A stretch of 64,000 bases of DNA, taken from contig OX326960.1 in assembly GCA_946800325.1 (NCBI GenBank), forward strand, positions 20,230,393 through 20,294,392, given 5' to 3'. Under the pieces are notes generated by a model. It had not been told where the DNA came from. It made no database searches and worked only from the letters and a program-made list of their open reading frames with translations. This document shows positions 1-11,734 of the stretch, piece after piece. The position numbers and the translations under genes are program-made. Every line of letters starts with the position of its first letter. Positions within the stretch are counted from its first letter, which is position 1. Origin of the DNA: Luzula sylvatica. Lineage: Eukaryota > Streptophyta > Magnoliopsida > Poales > Juncaceae.

Positions 1-124
1 CTTTGAGGAGTGCAAATAACGTGTTTCTAGATCATTTGTATCGTATCTTTTACTTCATAACTTTTCACCAAATTTCACAAACACTAAGAAAGTTTGTTTT
101 TCGATTCAAAACAAACTTTCAACG
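1..124 (+). repeat. Representative monomer with perfect hairpin
   Basis: This single repeat unit shows the conserved blocks in order: GCTTTGAGGAG-type core (first two bases lie outside the window), AGATCATTTGTATCG, TTTCACC, TTTCACAAACAC, AAGAAAGTTTG and TTTTTCGATTC. It is one of the subtypes whose last segment reads ACAAACTTTC instead of the usual ACAAGATTTT, which creates the 13-bp inverted repeat at 88-120. Two adjacent blocks, TTTCACCAAA and TTTCACAAAC (66-85), match at 8 of 10 positions and look like a short internal duplication. Confidence 0.95.
88..120. repeat. 13-bp perfect inverted repeat (hairpin) in monomer subtype
   Basis: The arms are GAAAGTTTGTTTT (88-100) and AAAACAAACTTTC (108-120), perfectly complementary, around a 7-base loop TCGATTC. 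The same structure recurs in the same subtype at 1454-1486, 2073-2105, 3191-3223 and 4306-4338 in the left arm, and for example at 24032-24064 in the right arm. A related copy at 10632-10664 has one changed arm base, leaving a 12-bp stem. Ordinary monomers keep only a 6-bp ACAAAC/GTTTGT stem. A role in chromatin or recombination is possible but not shown. Confidence 0.9.
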
Positions 125-746
125 CTTTGAGGAGTTCAAATGACGTGTTTTTAGATCATTTGTATCGTATCTTTTACTACATAACTTTTCACCCAATTTC
201 ACAAAACACTAAGAAAGTTTGTTTTTCGATTTCAAAACCACATTTTAACGCTTTGAGGAGTTCAAATAACGTGTTTTTAGATCATTTGTATAGTATCTTT
301 TAGTACATAACTCTTCACCCAATTTCACAAACACTAGGAAAGTTTGTTTTTCGATTCAAAACAAGATTTTAACGCTTTGAGGAGTACAAATAACATGTTT
401 TTAGATCATTTGTATCGTATCTTTTACTACATAAGTTTTCACCAAATTTCACAAACACCAAGAAAGTTTGTTTTTCGATTCAAAACAAGATTTTAACGCT
501 TTGGGGAGTTCAAATAACGTGTTTCTAGATCATTTGTATCGTATCTTTTAGTACATAACTTTTCACCAAATTTCACAAACACTAAGAAAGTTTGTTTTTC
601 GATTCAAAACAAGATTTTAACGCTTTGAGGAGTTCAAATAACGTGTTTCTAGATCATTTGTATCGTACCTTTTAGTACATAACTTTTCACCAAATTTCAC
701 AAACACTAAGAAAGTTTGTTTTTCAATTCAAAACAAGATTTTAACG

Positions 747-1738
747 CTTTGAGGAGTTCAAATGACGTGTTTTTAGATCATTTGTATCAGATCTTTTAGT
801 ATATAACTTTTCACCAAATTTCACAAATACTAAGAAAGTTTGTTTTTCGATTCAAAACAAGATTTTAACGCTTTGAGGAGTTCAAATAACTTGTTTTTAG
901 ATCATTTGTATCGTATCTTTTAGTACATAACTTTTCACCCAATTTCACAAACACTAAGAAAGTTTGTTTTTCGATTCAAAACATGATTTTAATGCTTTGA
1001 GGAGTTCAAATAACATGTTTTTAGATCATTTGTATCGTATCTTTTAGTACATAACTTTTCACCAAATTTCACAAACACCAAGAAAGTTTGTTTTTCGATT
1101 CAAAACAAGATTTTAACGCTTTGAGGAGTTCAAATAACGTGTTTCTAGATCATTTGTATCATATCTTTTACTACATAACTTTTCAACAAATTTCACAAAC
1201 ACTAAGAAAGTTTGTTTTTCGATTCAAAACAAGATTTTAATGCTTTGAGGAGTTCAAATAACATGTTTTTAGATCATTTGTATCATATCTTTTTGTACAT
1301 AACTTTTCACCAAATTTCACAAACACTAAGCAAGTTTGTTTTTCGATTCAAAACAAGATTTTAACGCTTTGAGGAGTGCAAATAACGTGTTTCTAGATCA
1401 TTTGTATCGTATCTTTTACTTCATAACTTTTCACCAAATTTCACAAACACTAAGAAAGTTTGTTTTTCGATTCAAAACAAACTTTCAACGCTTTGAGGAG
1501 TTCAAATGACGTGTTTTTAGATCATTTGTATCGTATCTTTTAGTGCATCACTTTTCACCAAATTTCACAAATACTAAGAAAGTTTATTTTTCGATTCAAA
1601 ACTAGATTTTAACGCTTTGAGGAGTTCAAATAACTTGTTTTTAGATCATTTGTATCGTATCTTTTAGTACATAACTTTTCACCAAATTTCACAAACAGCA
1701 AGAAAGTTTGTTTTTCGATTCAAAACAAGATTTTAACG
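747..1738 (+). repeat. Partial 23-mer HOR unit (last 8 monomers)
   Basis: Eight monomers (992 bp) match 3599-4590 at the exact unit offset of 2852 bp. They start with the CAGATCTTTTAGTATATAAC subtype at 747. A few point differences separate them from the full units, for example CATGTTTTTAG here versus CATGTTTTCAG at 3847 and AATGCTTTG at 1243 versus AATGATTTG at 4095. This copy therefore predates the most recent homogenisation. Confidence 0.88.
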
Positions 1739-4590
1739 CTTTGAGGAGTTCAAATAACGTGTTTCTAGATCATTTGTATCGTATCTTTTACTACATAACT
1801 TTTCAACAAATTTCACAAACACTAAGAAAGTTTTTTTTCGATTCAAAACAAGATTTTAATGCTTTGAGGAGTTCAAATAACATGTTTTTAGATCATTTGT
1901 ATCATATCTTTTTGTACATAACTTTTCACCAAATTTCACAAACACTAAGCAAGTTTGTTTTTCGATTCAAAACAAGATTTTAACGCTTTGAGGAGTGCAA
2001 ATAACGTGTTTCTAGATCATTTGTATCGTATCTTTTACTTCATAACTTTTCACCAAATTTCACAAACACTAAGAAAGTTTGTTTTTCGATTCAAAACAAA
2101 CTTTCAACGCTTTGAGGAGTTCAAATGACGTGTTTTTAGATCATTTGTATCGTATCTTTTACTACATCACTTTTCACCAAATTTCACAAATACTAAGAAA
2201 GTTTGTTTTTCGATTCAAAACTAGATTTTAACGCTTTGAGGAGTTCAAATAACTTGTTTTTAGATCATTTGTATCGTATCTTTTAGTACATAACTTTTCA
2301 CCAAATTTCACAAACACAAAGAAAGTTTGTTTTTCGATTCAAAACAAGATTTTTTAACGCTTTGAGGAGTTCAAATAACATGTTTTTAGATCATTTGTAT
2401 CGTATCTTTTAGTACATAACTTTTCACCAAATTTCACAAACACTAAGGAAGTTTGTTTTTCGATTCAAAACTAGATTTTAACGCTTTGAGGAGTTCAAAT
2501 AACATGTTTTTAGATCATTTGTATCGTATCTTTTAGTACATAACTTTTCACCCAATTTCACAAACAATAAGAAAGTTTGTTTTTCGATTCAAAACAAGAT
2601 TTTAACGCTTTGAGGAGTTCAAATAACATGTTTTTAGATCATTTGTATCGTATCTTTTAGTACATAACTTTTCACCCAATTTCACAAACACTAAGAAAGT
2701 TTGTTTTTCGATTCAAAACAAGATTTTAATGCTTTGAGGAGTTCAAATAACATGTTTTCAGATCATTTGTATCGTATCTTTTAGTACATAACTTTTCACC
2801 AAATTTCACAAACACCAAGAAAGTTTGTTTTTCGATTCAAAACAAGATTTTAACGTTTTGAGGAGTTCAAATAACGTATTTCTAGATCATTTGTATCGTA
2901 TCTTTTACTACATAACTTTTCAACAAATTTCACAAACACTAAGAAAGTTTGTTTTTCGATTCAAAACAAGATTTTAACGCTTTGAGGAGTTCAAATAACA
3001 TGTTTTTAGATCATTTGTATCGTATCTTTTAGTACATAACTTTTCACCAAATTTCACAAACACTAAGAATGTTTGTTTTTCGATTCAAAACAAGATTTTA
3101 ACGCTTTGAGGAGTGCAAATAACGTGTTTCTAGATCATTTGTATCGTATCTTTTACTTCATAACTTTTCACCAAATTTCACAAACACTAAGAAAGTTTGT
3201 TTTTCGATTCAAAACAAACTTTCAACGCTTTGAGGAGTTCAAATGACGTGTTTTTAGATCATTTGTATCGTATCTTTTACTACATCACTTTTCACCAAAT
3301 TTCACAAATACTAAGAAAGTTTATTTTTCGATTCAAAACTAGATTTTAACGCTTTGAGGAGTTCAAATAACTTGTTTTTAGATCATTTGTATCGTATCTT
3401 TTAGTACATAACTTTTCACCAAATTTCACAAACAGCAAGAAAGTTTGTTTTTCGATTCAAAACAAGATTTTAACGCTTTGAGGAGTTCAAATAACGTGTT
3501 TCTAGATCATTTGTATCGTATCTTTTACTACATAACTTTTCAACAAATTTCACAAACACTAAGAAAGTTTTTTTTCGATTCAAAACAAGATTTTAACGCT
3601 TTGAGGAGTTCAAATGACGTGTTTTTAGATCATTTGTATCAGATCTTTTAGTATATAACTTTTCACCAAATTTCACAAATACTAAGAAAGTTTGTTTTTC
3701 GATTCAAAACAAGATTTTAACGCTTTGAGGAGTTCAAATAACTTGTTTTTAGATCATTTGTATCGTATCTTTTAGTACATAACTTTTCACCCAATTTCAC
3801 AAACACTAAGAAAGTTTGTTTTTCGATTCAAAACATGATTTTAATGCTTTGAGGAGTTCAAATAACATGTTTTCAGATCATTTGTATCGTATCTTTTAGT
3901 ACATAACTTTTCACCAAATTTCACAAACACCAAGAAAGTTTGTTTTTCGATTCAAAACAAGATTTTAACGCTTTGAGGAGTTCAAATAACGTGTTTCTAG
4001 ATCATTTGTATCATATCTTTTACTACATAACTTTTCAACAAATTTCACAAACACTAAGAAAGTTTGTTTTTCGATTCAAAACAAGATTTTAATGATTTGA
4101 GGAGTTCAAATAACATGTTTTTAGATCATTTGTATCATATCTTTTTGTACATAACTTTTCACCAAATTTCACAAACACTAAGCAAGTTTGTTTTTCGATT
4201 CAAAACAAGATTTTAACGCTTTGAGGAGTGCAAATAACGTGTTTCTAGATCATTTGTATCGTATCTTTTACTTCATAACTTTTCACCAAATTTCACAAAC
4301 ACTAAGAAAGTTTGTTTTTCGATTCAAAACAAACTTTCAACGCTTTGAGGAGTTCAAATGACGTGTTTTTAGATCATTTGTATCGTATCTTTTACTACAT
4401 CACTTTTCACCAAATTTCACAAATACTAAGAAAGTTTATTTTTCGATTCAAAACTAGATTTTAACGCTTTGAGGAGTTCAAATAACTTGTTTTTAGATCA
4501 TTTGTATCGTATCTTTTAGTACATAACTTTTCACCAAATTTCACAAACAGCAAGAAAGTTTGTTTTTCGATTCAAAACAAGATTTTAACG
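1739..4590 (+). repeat. 23-mer HOR unit, copy 1 (2852 bp)
   Basis: There are 23 monomers with starts at 1739, 1862, 1986, 2110, 2234, 2360, 2484, 2608, 2732, 2856, 2980, 3104, 3228, 3352, 3476, 3599, 3723, 3847, 3971, 4095, 4219, 4343 and 4467. Two are 123 bp (1739 and 3476: a G is lost, giving a run of eight T), one is 126 bp (2234: two extra T before TTAACG), and the rest are 124. The indels cancel, so the unit is exactly 23 x 124. Markers in order include AGCAAG (1862), GAGTGC (1986, 3104, 4219), CTAAGGAAG (2360), CAATAAG (2484), AACGTTTTG (2856), CTAAGAATG (2980) and CAGATC (3599). No coding content. Confidence 0.93.
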
Positions 4591-7442
4591 CTTTGAGGAG
4601 TTCAAATAACGTGTTTCTAGATCATTTGTATCGTATCTTTTACTACATAACTTTTCAACAAATTTCACAAACACTAAGAAAGTTTTTTTTCGATTCAAAA
4701 CAAGATTTTAATGCTTTGAGGAGTTCAAATAACATGTTTTTAGATCATTTGTATCATATCTTTTTGTACATAACTTTTCACCAAATTTCACAAACACTAA
4801 GCAAGTTTGTTTTTCGATTCAAAACAAGATTTTAACGCTTTGAGGAGTGCAAATAACGTGTTTCTAGATCATTTGTATCGTATCTTTTACTTCATAACTT
4901 TTCACCAAATTTCACAAACACTAAGAAAGTTTGTTTTTCGATTCAAAACAAACTTTCAACGCTTTGAGGAGTTCAAATGACGTGTTTTTAGATCATTTGT
5001 ATCGTATCTTTTACTACATCACTTTTCACCAAATTTCACAAATACTAAGAAAGTTTGTTTTTCGATTCAAAACTAGATTTTAACGCTTTGAGGAGTTCAA
5101 ATAACTTGTTTTTAGATCATTTGTATCGTATCTTTTAGTACATAACTTTTCACCAAATTTCACAAACACAAAGAAAGTTTGTTTTTCGATTCAAAACAAG
5201 ATTTTTTAACGCTTTGAGGAGTTCAAATAACATGTTTTTAGATCATTTGTATCGTATCTTTTAGTACATAACTTTTCACCAAATTTCACAAACACTAAGG
5301 AAGTTTGTTTTTCGATTCAAAACTAGATTTTAACGCTTTGAGGAGTTCAAATAACATGTTTTTAGATCATTTGTATCGTATCTTTTAGTACATAACTTTT
5401 CACCCAATTTCACAAACAATAAGAAAGTTTGTTTTTCGATTCAAAACAAGATTTTAACGCTTTGAGGAGTTCAAATAACATGTTTTTAGATCATTTGTAT
5501 CGTATCTTTTAGTACATAACTTTTCACCCAATTTCACAAACACTAAGAAAGTTTGTTTTTCGATTCAAAACAAGATTTTAATGCTTTGAGGAGTTCAAAT
5601 AACATGTTTTCAGATCATTTGTATCGTATCTTTTAGTACATAACTTTTCACCAAATTTCACAAACACCAAGAAAGTTTGTTTTTCGATTCAAAACAAGAT
5701 TTTAACGTTTTGAGGAGTTCAAATAACGTATTTCTAGATCATTTGTATCGTATCTTTTACTACATAACTTTTCAACAAATTTCACAAACACTAAGAAAGT
5801 TTGTTTTTCGATTCAAAACAAGATTTTAACGCTTTGAGGAGTTCAAATAACATGTTTTTAGATCATTTGTATCGTATCTTTTAGTACATAACTTTTCACC
5901 AAATTTCACAAACACTAAGAATGTTTGTTTTTCGATTCAAAACAAGATTTTAACGCTTTGAGGAGTGCAAATAACGTGTTTCTAGATCATTTGTATCGTA
6001 TCTTTTACTTCATAACTTTTCACCAAATTTCACAAACACTAAGAAAGTTTGTTTTTCGATTCAAAACAAACTTTCAACGCTTTGAGGAGTTCAAATGACG
6101 TGTTTTTAGATCATTTGTATCGTATCTTTTACTACATCACTTTTCACCAAATTTCACAAATACTAAGAAAGTTTATTTTTCGATTCAAAACTAGATTTTA
6201 ACGCTTTGAGGAGTTCAAATAACTTGTTTTTAGATCATTTGTATCGTATCTTTTAGTACATAACTTTTCACCAAATTTCACAAACAGCAAGAAAGTTTGT
6301 TTTTCGATTCAAAACAAGATTTTAACGCTTTGAGGAGTTCAAATAACGTGTTTCTAGATCATTTGTATCGTATCTTTTACTACATAACTTTTCAACAAAT
6401 TTCACAAACACTAAGAAAGTTTTTTTTCGATTCAAAACAAGATTTTAACGCTTTGAGGAGTTCAAATGACGTGTTTTTAGATCATTTGTATCAGATCTTT
6501 TAGTATATAACTTTTCACCAAATTTCACAAATACTAAGAAAGTTTGTTTTTCGATTCAAAACAAGATTTTAACGCTTTGAGGAGTTCAAATAACTTGTTT
6601 TTAGATCATTTGTATCGTATCTTTTAGTACATAACTTTTCACCCAATTTCACAAACACTAAGAAAGTTTGTTTTTCGATTCAAAACATGATTTTAATGCT
6701 TTGAGGAGTTCAAATAACATGTTTTCAGATCATTTGTATCGTATCTTTTAGTACATAACTTTTCACCAAATTTCACAAACACCAAGAAAGTTTGTTTTTC
6801 GATTCAAAACAAGATTTTAACGCTTTGAGGAGTTCAAATAACGTGTTTCTAGATCATTTGTATCATATCTTTTACTACATAACTTTTCAACAAATTTCAC
6901 AAACACTAAGAAAGTTTGTTTTTCGATTCAAAACAAGATTTTAATGATTTGAGGAGTTCAAATAACATGTTTTTAGATCATTTGTATCATATCTTTTTGT
7001 ACATAACTTTTCACCAAATTTCACAAACACTAAGCAAGTTTGTTTTTCGATTCAAAACAAGATTTTAACGCTTTGAGGAGTGCAAATAACGTGTTTCTAG
7101 ATCATTTGTATCGTATCTTTTACTTCATAACTTTTCACCAAATTTCACAAACACTAAGAAAGTTTGTTTTTCGATTCAAAACAAACTTTCAACGCTTTGA
7201 GGAGTTCAAATGACGTGTTTTTAGATCATTTGTATCGTATCTTTTACTACATCACTTTTCACCAAATTTCACAAATACTAAGAAAGTTTATTTTTCGATT
7301 CAAAACTAGATTTTAACGCTTTGAGGAGTTCAAATAACTTGTTTTTAGATCATTTGTATCGTATCTTTTAGTACATAACTTTTCACCAAATTTCACAAAC
7401 AGCAAGAAAGTTTGTTTTTCGATTCAAAACAAGATTTTAACG
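4591..7442 (+). repeat. 23-mer HOR unit, copy 2 (2852 bp)
   Basis: The same 23 monomer subtypes appear in the same order at an offset of exactly 2852 bp from copy 1. Stretches I compared by eye are essentially identical, including the two T8 monomers, the TT-insertion monomer and the AATGATTTG variant. The identity between units is far higher than between neighbouring monomers inside a unit, which is what defines an HOR. Confidence 0.93.
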
Positions 7443-9179
7443 CTTTGAGGAGTTCAAATAACGTGTTTCTAGATCATTTGTATCGTATCTTTTACTACAT
7501 AACTTTTCAACAAATTTCACAAACACTAAGAAAGTTTTTTTTCGATTCAAAACAAGATTTTAATGCTTTGAGGAGTTCAAATAACATGTTTTTAGATCAT
7601 TTGTATCATATCTTTTTGTACATAACTTTTCACCAAATTTCACAAACACTAAGCAAGTTTGTTTTTCGATTCAAAACAAGATTTTAACGCTTTGAGGAGT
7701 GCAAATAACGTGTTTCTAGATCATTTGTATCGTATCTTTTACTTCATAACTTTTCACCAAATTTCACAAACACTAAGAAAGTTTGTTTTTCGATTCAAAA
7801 CAAACTTTCAACGCTTTGAGGAGTTCAAATGACGTGTTTTTAGATCATTTGTATCGTATCTTTTACTACATCACTTTTCACCAAATTTCACAAATACTAA
7901 GAAAGTTTGTTTTTCGATTCAAAACTAGATTTTAACGCTTTGAGGAGTTCAAATAACTTGTTTTTAGATCATTTGTATCGTATCTTTTAGTACATAACTT
8001 TTCACCAAATTTCACAAACACAAAGAAAGTTTGTTTTTCGATTCAAAACAAGATTTTTTAACGCTTTGAGGAGTTCAAATAACATGTTTTTAGATCATTT
8101 GTATCGTATCTTTTAGTACATAACTTTTCACCAAATTTCACAAACACTAAGGAAGTTTGTTTTTCGATTCAAAACTAGATTTTAACGCTTTGAGGAGTTC
8201 AAATAACATGTTTTTAGATCATTTGTATCGTATCTTTTAGTACATAACTTTTCACCCAATTTCACAAACAATAAGAAAGTTTGTTTTTCGATTCAAAACA
8301 AGATTTTAACGCTTTGAGGAGTTCAAATAACATGTTTTTAGATCATTTGTATCGTATCTTTTAGTACATAACTTTTCACCCAATTTCACAAACACTAAGA
8401 AAGTTTGTTTTTCGATTCAAAACAAGATTTTAATGCTTTGAGGAGTTCAAATAACATGTTTTCAGATCATTTGTATCGTATCTTTTAGTACATAACTTTT
8501 CACCAAATTTCACAAACACCAAGAAAGTTTGTTTTTCGATTCAAAACAAGATTTTAACGTTTTGAGGAGTTCAAATAACGTATTTCTAGATCATTTGTAT
8601 CGTATCTTTTACTACATAACTTTTCAACAAATTTCACAAACACTAAGAAAGTTTGTTTTTCGATTCAAAACAAGATTTTAACGCTTTGAGGAGTTCAAAT
8701 AACATGTTTTTAGATCATTTGTATCGTATCTTTTAGTACATAACTTTTCACCAAATTTCACAAACACTAAGAATGTTTGTTTTTCGATTCAAAACAAGAT
8801 TTTAACGCTTTGAGGAGTGCAAATAACGTGTTTCTAGATCATTTGTATCGTATCTTTTACTTCATAACTTTTCACCAAATTTCACAAACACTAAGAAAGT
8901 TTGTTTTTCGATTCAAAACAAACTTTCAACGCTTTGAGGAGTTCAAATGACGTGTTTTTAGATCATTTGTATCGTATCTTTTACTACATCACTTTTCACC
9001 AAATTTCACAAATACTAAGAAAGTTTATTTTTCAATTCAAAACTAGATTTTAACGCTTTGAGGAGTTCAAATAACTTGTTTTTAGATCATTTGTATCGTA
9101 TCTTTTAGTACATAACTTTTCACCAAATTTCACAAACAGCAAGAAAGTTTGTTTTTCGATTCAAAACAAGATTTTAACG
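7443..9179 (+). repeat. Truncated 23-mer unit (first 14 monomers)
   Basis: Fourteen monomers (1737 bp) match the first 14 of the full units. At 9180 the order jumps back to monomer 1 instead of continuing to the CAGATC monomer found at 3599 and 6451. One private substitution is visible near 9033 (TTTCAATTC where the other copies have TTTCGATTC, a CpG loss). The junction falls in register between the two near-identical T8 monomers, consistent with unequal homologous exchange. Confidence 0.88.
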
Positions 9180-10544
9180 CTTTGAGGAGTTCAAATAACG
9201 TGTTTCTAGATCATTTGTATCGTATCTTTTACTACATAACTTTTCAACAAATTTCACAAACACTAAGAAAGTTTTTTTTCGATTCAAAACAAGATTTTAA
9301 TGCTTTGAGGAGTTCAAATAACATGTTTTTAGATCATTTGTATCATATCTTTTTGTACATAACTTTTCACCAAATTTCACAAACACTAAGCAAGTTTGTT
9401 TTTCGATTCAAAACAAGATTTTAACGCTTTGAGGAGTGCAAATAACGTGTTTCTAGATCATTTGTATCGTATCTTTTACTTCATAACTTTTCACCAAATT
9501 TCACAAACACTAAGAAAGTTTGTTTTTCGATTCAAAACAAACTTTCAACGCTTTGAGGAGTTCAAATGACGTGTTTTTAGATCATTTGTATCGTATCTTT
9601 TACTACATCACTTTTCACCAAATTTCACAAATACTAAGAAAGTTTGTTTTTCGATTCAAAACTAGATTTTAACGCTTTGAGGAGTTCAAATAACTTGTTT
9701 TTAGATCATTTGTATCGTATCTTTTAGTACATAACTTTTCACCAAATTTCACAAACACAAAGAAAGTTTGTTTTTCGATTCAAAACAAGATTTTTTAACG
9801 CTTTGAGGAGTTCAAATAACATGTTTTTAGATCATTTGTATCGTATCTTTTAGTACATAACTTTTCACCAAATTTCACAAACACTAAGGAAGTTTGTTTT
9901 TCGATTCAAAACTAGATTTTAACGCTTTGAGGAGTTCAAATAACATGTTTTTAGATCATTTGTATCGTATCTTTTAGTACATAACTTTTCACCCAATTTC
10001 ACAAACAATAAGAAAGTTTGTTTTTCGATTCAAAACAAGATTTTAACGCTTTGAGGAGTTCAAATAACATGTTTTTAGATCATTTGTATCGTATCTTTTA
10101 GTACATAACTTTTCACCCAATTTCACAAACACTAAGAAAGTTTGTTTTTCGATTCAAAACAAGATTTTAATGCTTTGAGGAGTTCAAATAACATGTTTTC
10201 AGATCATTTGTATCGTATCTTTTAGTACATAACTTTTCACCAAATTTCACAAACACCAAGAAAGTTTGTTTTTCGATTCAAAACAAGATTTTAACGTTTT
10301 GAGGAGTTCAAATAACGTATTTCTAGATCATTTGTATCGTATCTTTTACTACATAACTTTTCAACAAATTTCACAAACACTAAGAAAGTTTGTTTTTCGA
10401 TTCAAAACAAGATTTTAACGCTTTGAGGAGTTCAAATAACATGTTTTTAGATCATTTGTATCGTATCTTTTAGTACATAACTTTTCACCAAATTTCACAA
10501 ACACTAAGAATGTTTGTTTTTCGATTCAAAACAAGATTTTAACG
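9180..10544 (+). repeat. Truncated 23-mer unit (first 11 monomers)
   Basis: Eleven monomers (1365 bp) match 1739-3103 in order, ending with the CTAAGAATG monomer (10421-10544). Where the full unit continues with GAGTGCAAAT (3104), this copy continues with GAGTTCAAAT and the CTCGACTC monomer. It therefore switches into the HOR type seen inverted in the right arm. Confidence 0.87.
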
Positions 10545-11734
10545 CTTTGAGGAGTTCAAATAACGTGTTTCTAGATCATTTGTATCGTATCTTTTACTAC
10601 ATAACTTTTCACCAAATTTCACAAACACTAAGAAAGTTTGTTTCTCGACTCAAAACAAACTTTCAACGCTTTGAGGAGTTCAAATGACGTGTTTTTAGAT
10701 CATTTGTATCGTATCTTTTACTACATGAGTTTTCACCAAATTTCACAAACACTAAGAAAGTTTGTTTTTCGATTCAAAAGAAGATTTTAACGCTTTGAGG
10801 AGTTCAAATAACATGTTTTTAGATCATTTGTAACGTATCTTTTAGTACATAACTTTTCACCCAATTTCACAAACACTAAGAAAATTTGTTTTTCGATTCA
10901 AAACATGATTTTAATGCTTTGAGGAGTTCAAATAACATGTTTTCAGATCATTTGTATCGTATCTTTTAGTACATAACTTTTCACCAAATTTCACAAACAC
11001 CAAGAAAGTTTGTTTTTCGATTCAAAACAAGATTTTAACGCTTTGAGGAGTTCAAATAACGTGTTTCTAGATCATTTGTATCGTATCTTTTACTACATAA
11101 CTTTTCAACAAATTTCACAAACACTAAGAAAGTTTGTTTTTCGATTCAAAACAAGATTTTAACGCTTTGAGGAGTTCAAATAACATGTTTTTAGATCATT
11201 TGTATCATATCTTTTAGTACATAACTTTTCACCAAATTTCACAAACACTAAGCAAGTTTGTTTTTCGATTCAAAACAAGATTTTAACGCTTTGAGGAGTG
11301 CAAATAACGTGTTTCTAGATCATTTGTATCGTATCTTTTACTTCATAACTTTTCACCAAATTTCACAAACACTAAGAAAGTTTGTTTTTCGATTCAAAAC
11401 AAACTTTCAACGCTTTGAGGAGTTCAAATGACGTGTTTTTAGATCATTTGTATCGTATCTTTTACTACATAACTTTTCACCCAATTTCACAAACACTAAG
11501 AAAGTTTGTTTTTCGATTTCAAAACCACATTTTAACGCTTTGAGGAGTTCAAATAACGTGTTTTTAGATCATTTGTATAGTATCTTTTAGTACATAACTC
11601 TTCACCCAATTTCACAAACACTAGGAAAGTTTGTTTTTCGATTCAAAACAAGATTTTAACGCTTTGAGGAGTACAAATAACATGTTTTTAGATCATTTGT
11701 ATCGTATCTTTTACTACATAAGTTTTCACCAAAT
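10545..11734 (+). repeat. Gap-proximal block, mirror of right-arm HOR
   Basis: Monomers start at 10545, 10669, 10793, 10917, 11041, 11165, 11289, 11413, 11538 and 11662. Markers are TTTCTCGACTC (10641-10651), ATGAGTTTTC, TGTAACGTATC, AAAATTTG, CATGTTTTCAG, AGCAAG, GAGTGC, GATTTCAAAACC (125-bp form), CTCTTCACCC and CATAAGTTTTC. The complements of these markers occur in the mirror order in the right arm's 31-mer units. The block stops inside the CATAAGTTTTC monomer at the N run. Confidence 0.88.

Larger units (their letters stand above)
1..746 (+). repeat. Edge block of six diagnostic monomers
   Basis: Six monomers start at 1, 125, 251, 375, 499 and 623. Their markers are, in order: GAGTGCAAAT with ACTTCATAAC; a 126-bp monomer with extra A (CACAAAACAC) and GATTTCAAAACC; ACTCTTCACCC with CTAGGAAAG; GAGTACAAAT with CATAAGTTTTC; TTTGGGGAG; and GTACCTTTTAGTAC. 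The first four markers recur at 11289-11734 next to the gap. All six recur inverted in the right arm. These monomers are absent from the 23-mer units. Confidence 0.9.
1..11734 (+). repeat. Left arm of array, forward polarity
   Basis: About 94 monomers all read on the + strand. The arm consists of a 6-monomer edge block (1-746), the last 8 monomers of a 23-mer unit (747-1738), two complete 23-mer units, two truncated 23-mer units, and a gap-proximal block (10545-11734) of the monomer types otherwise typical of the right arm. The last monomer (11662-11734) is cut at 73 bp by the N run. No gene or non-satellite insertion is visible. Confidence 0.97.

Noticed and set aside
98..116. CENP-B box-like element in TTTCGATTCAAAACAAA
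   Set aside because: The TTCG and the central A match the 5' half of the mammalian box, but the essential CGGG half is absent. I do not call it a binding site.
1243..1366. TATA-like strings (TATCATATC, TATATAAC) and ACGT cores (TGACGTG) as promoter or transcription-factor sites
   Set aside because: They are chance motifs of an AT-rich monomer, present hundreds of times with no gene downstream.
1708..1983. Repeated open reading frames of 68-91 codons (both arms), all giving nearly the same Phe/Tyr-rich peptide
   Set aside because: They start at TTG, not ATG, lie wholly in satellite, and exist only where a 123- or 126-bp monomer keeps the frame across two monomers. Ordinary 124-bp monomers shift the frame and close it. 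There is no codon signal, no ribosome-binding or promoter context, and no domain.
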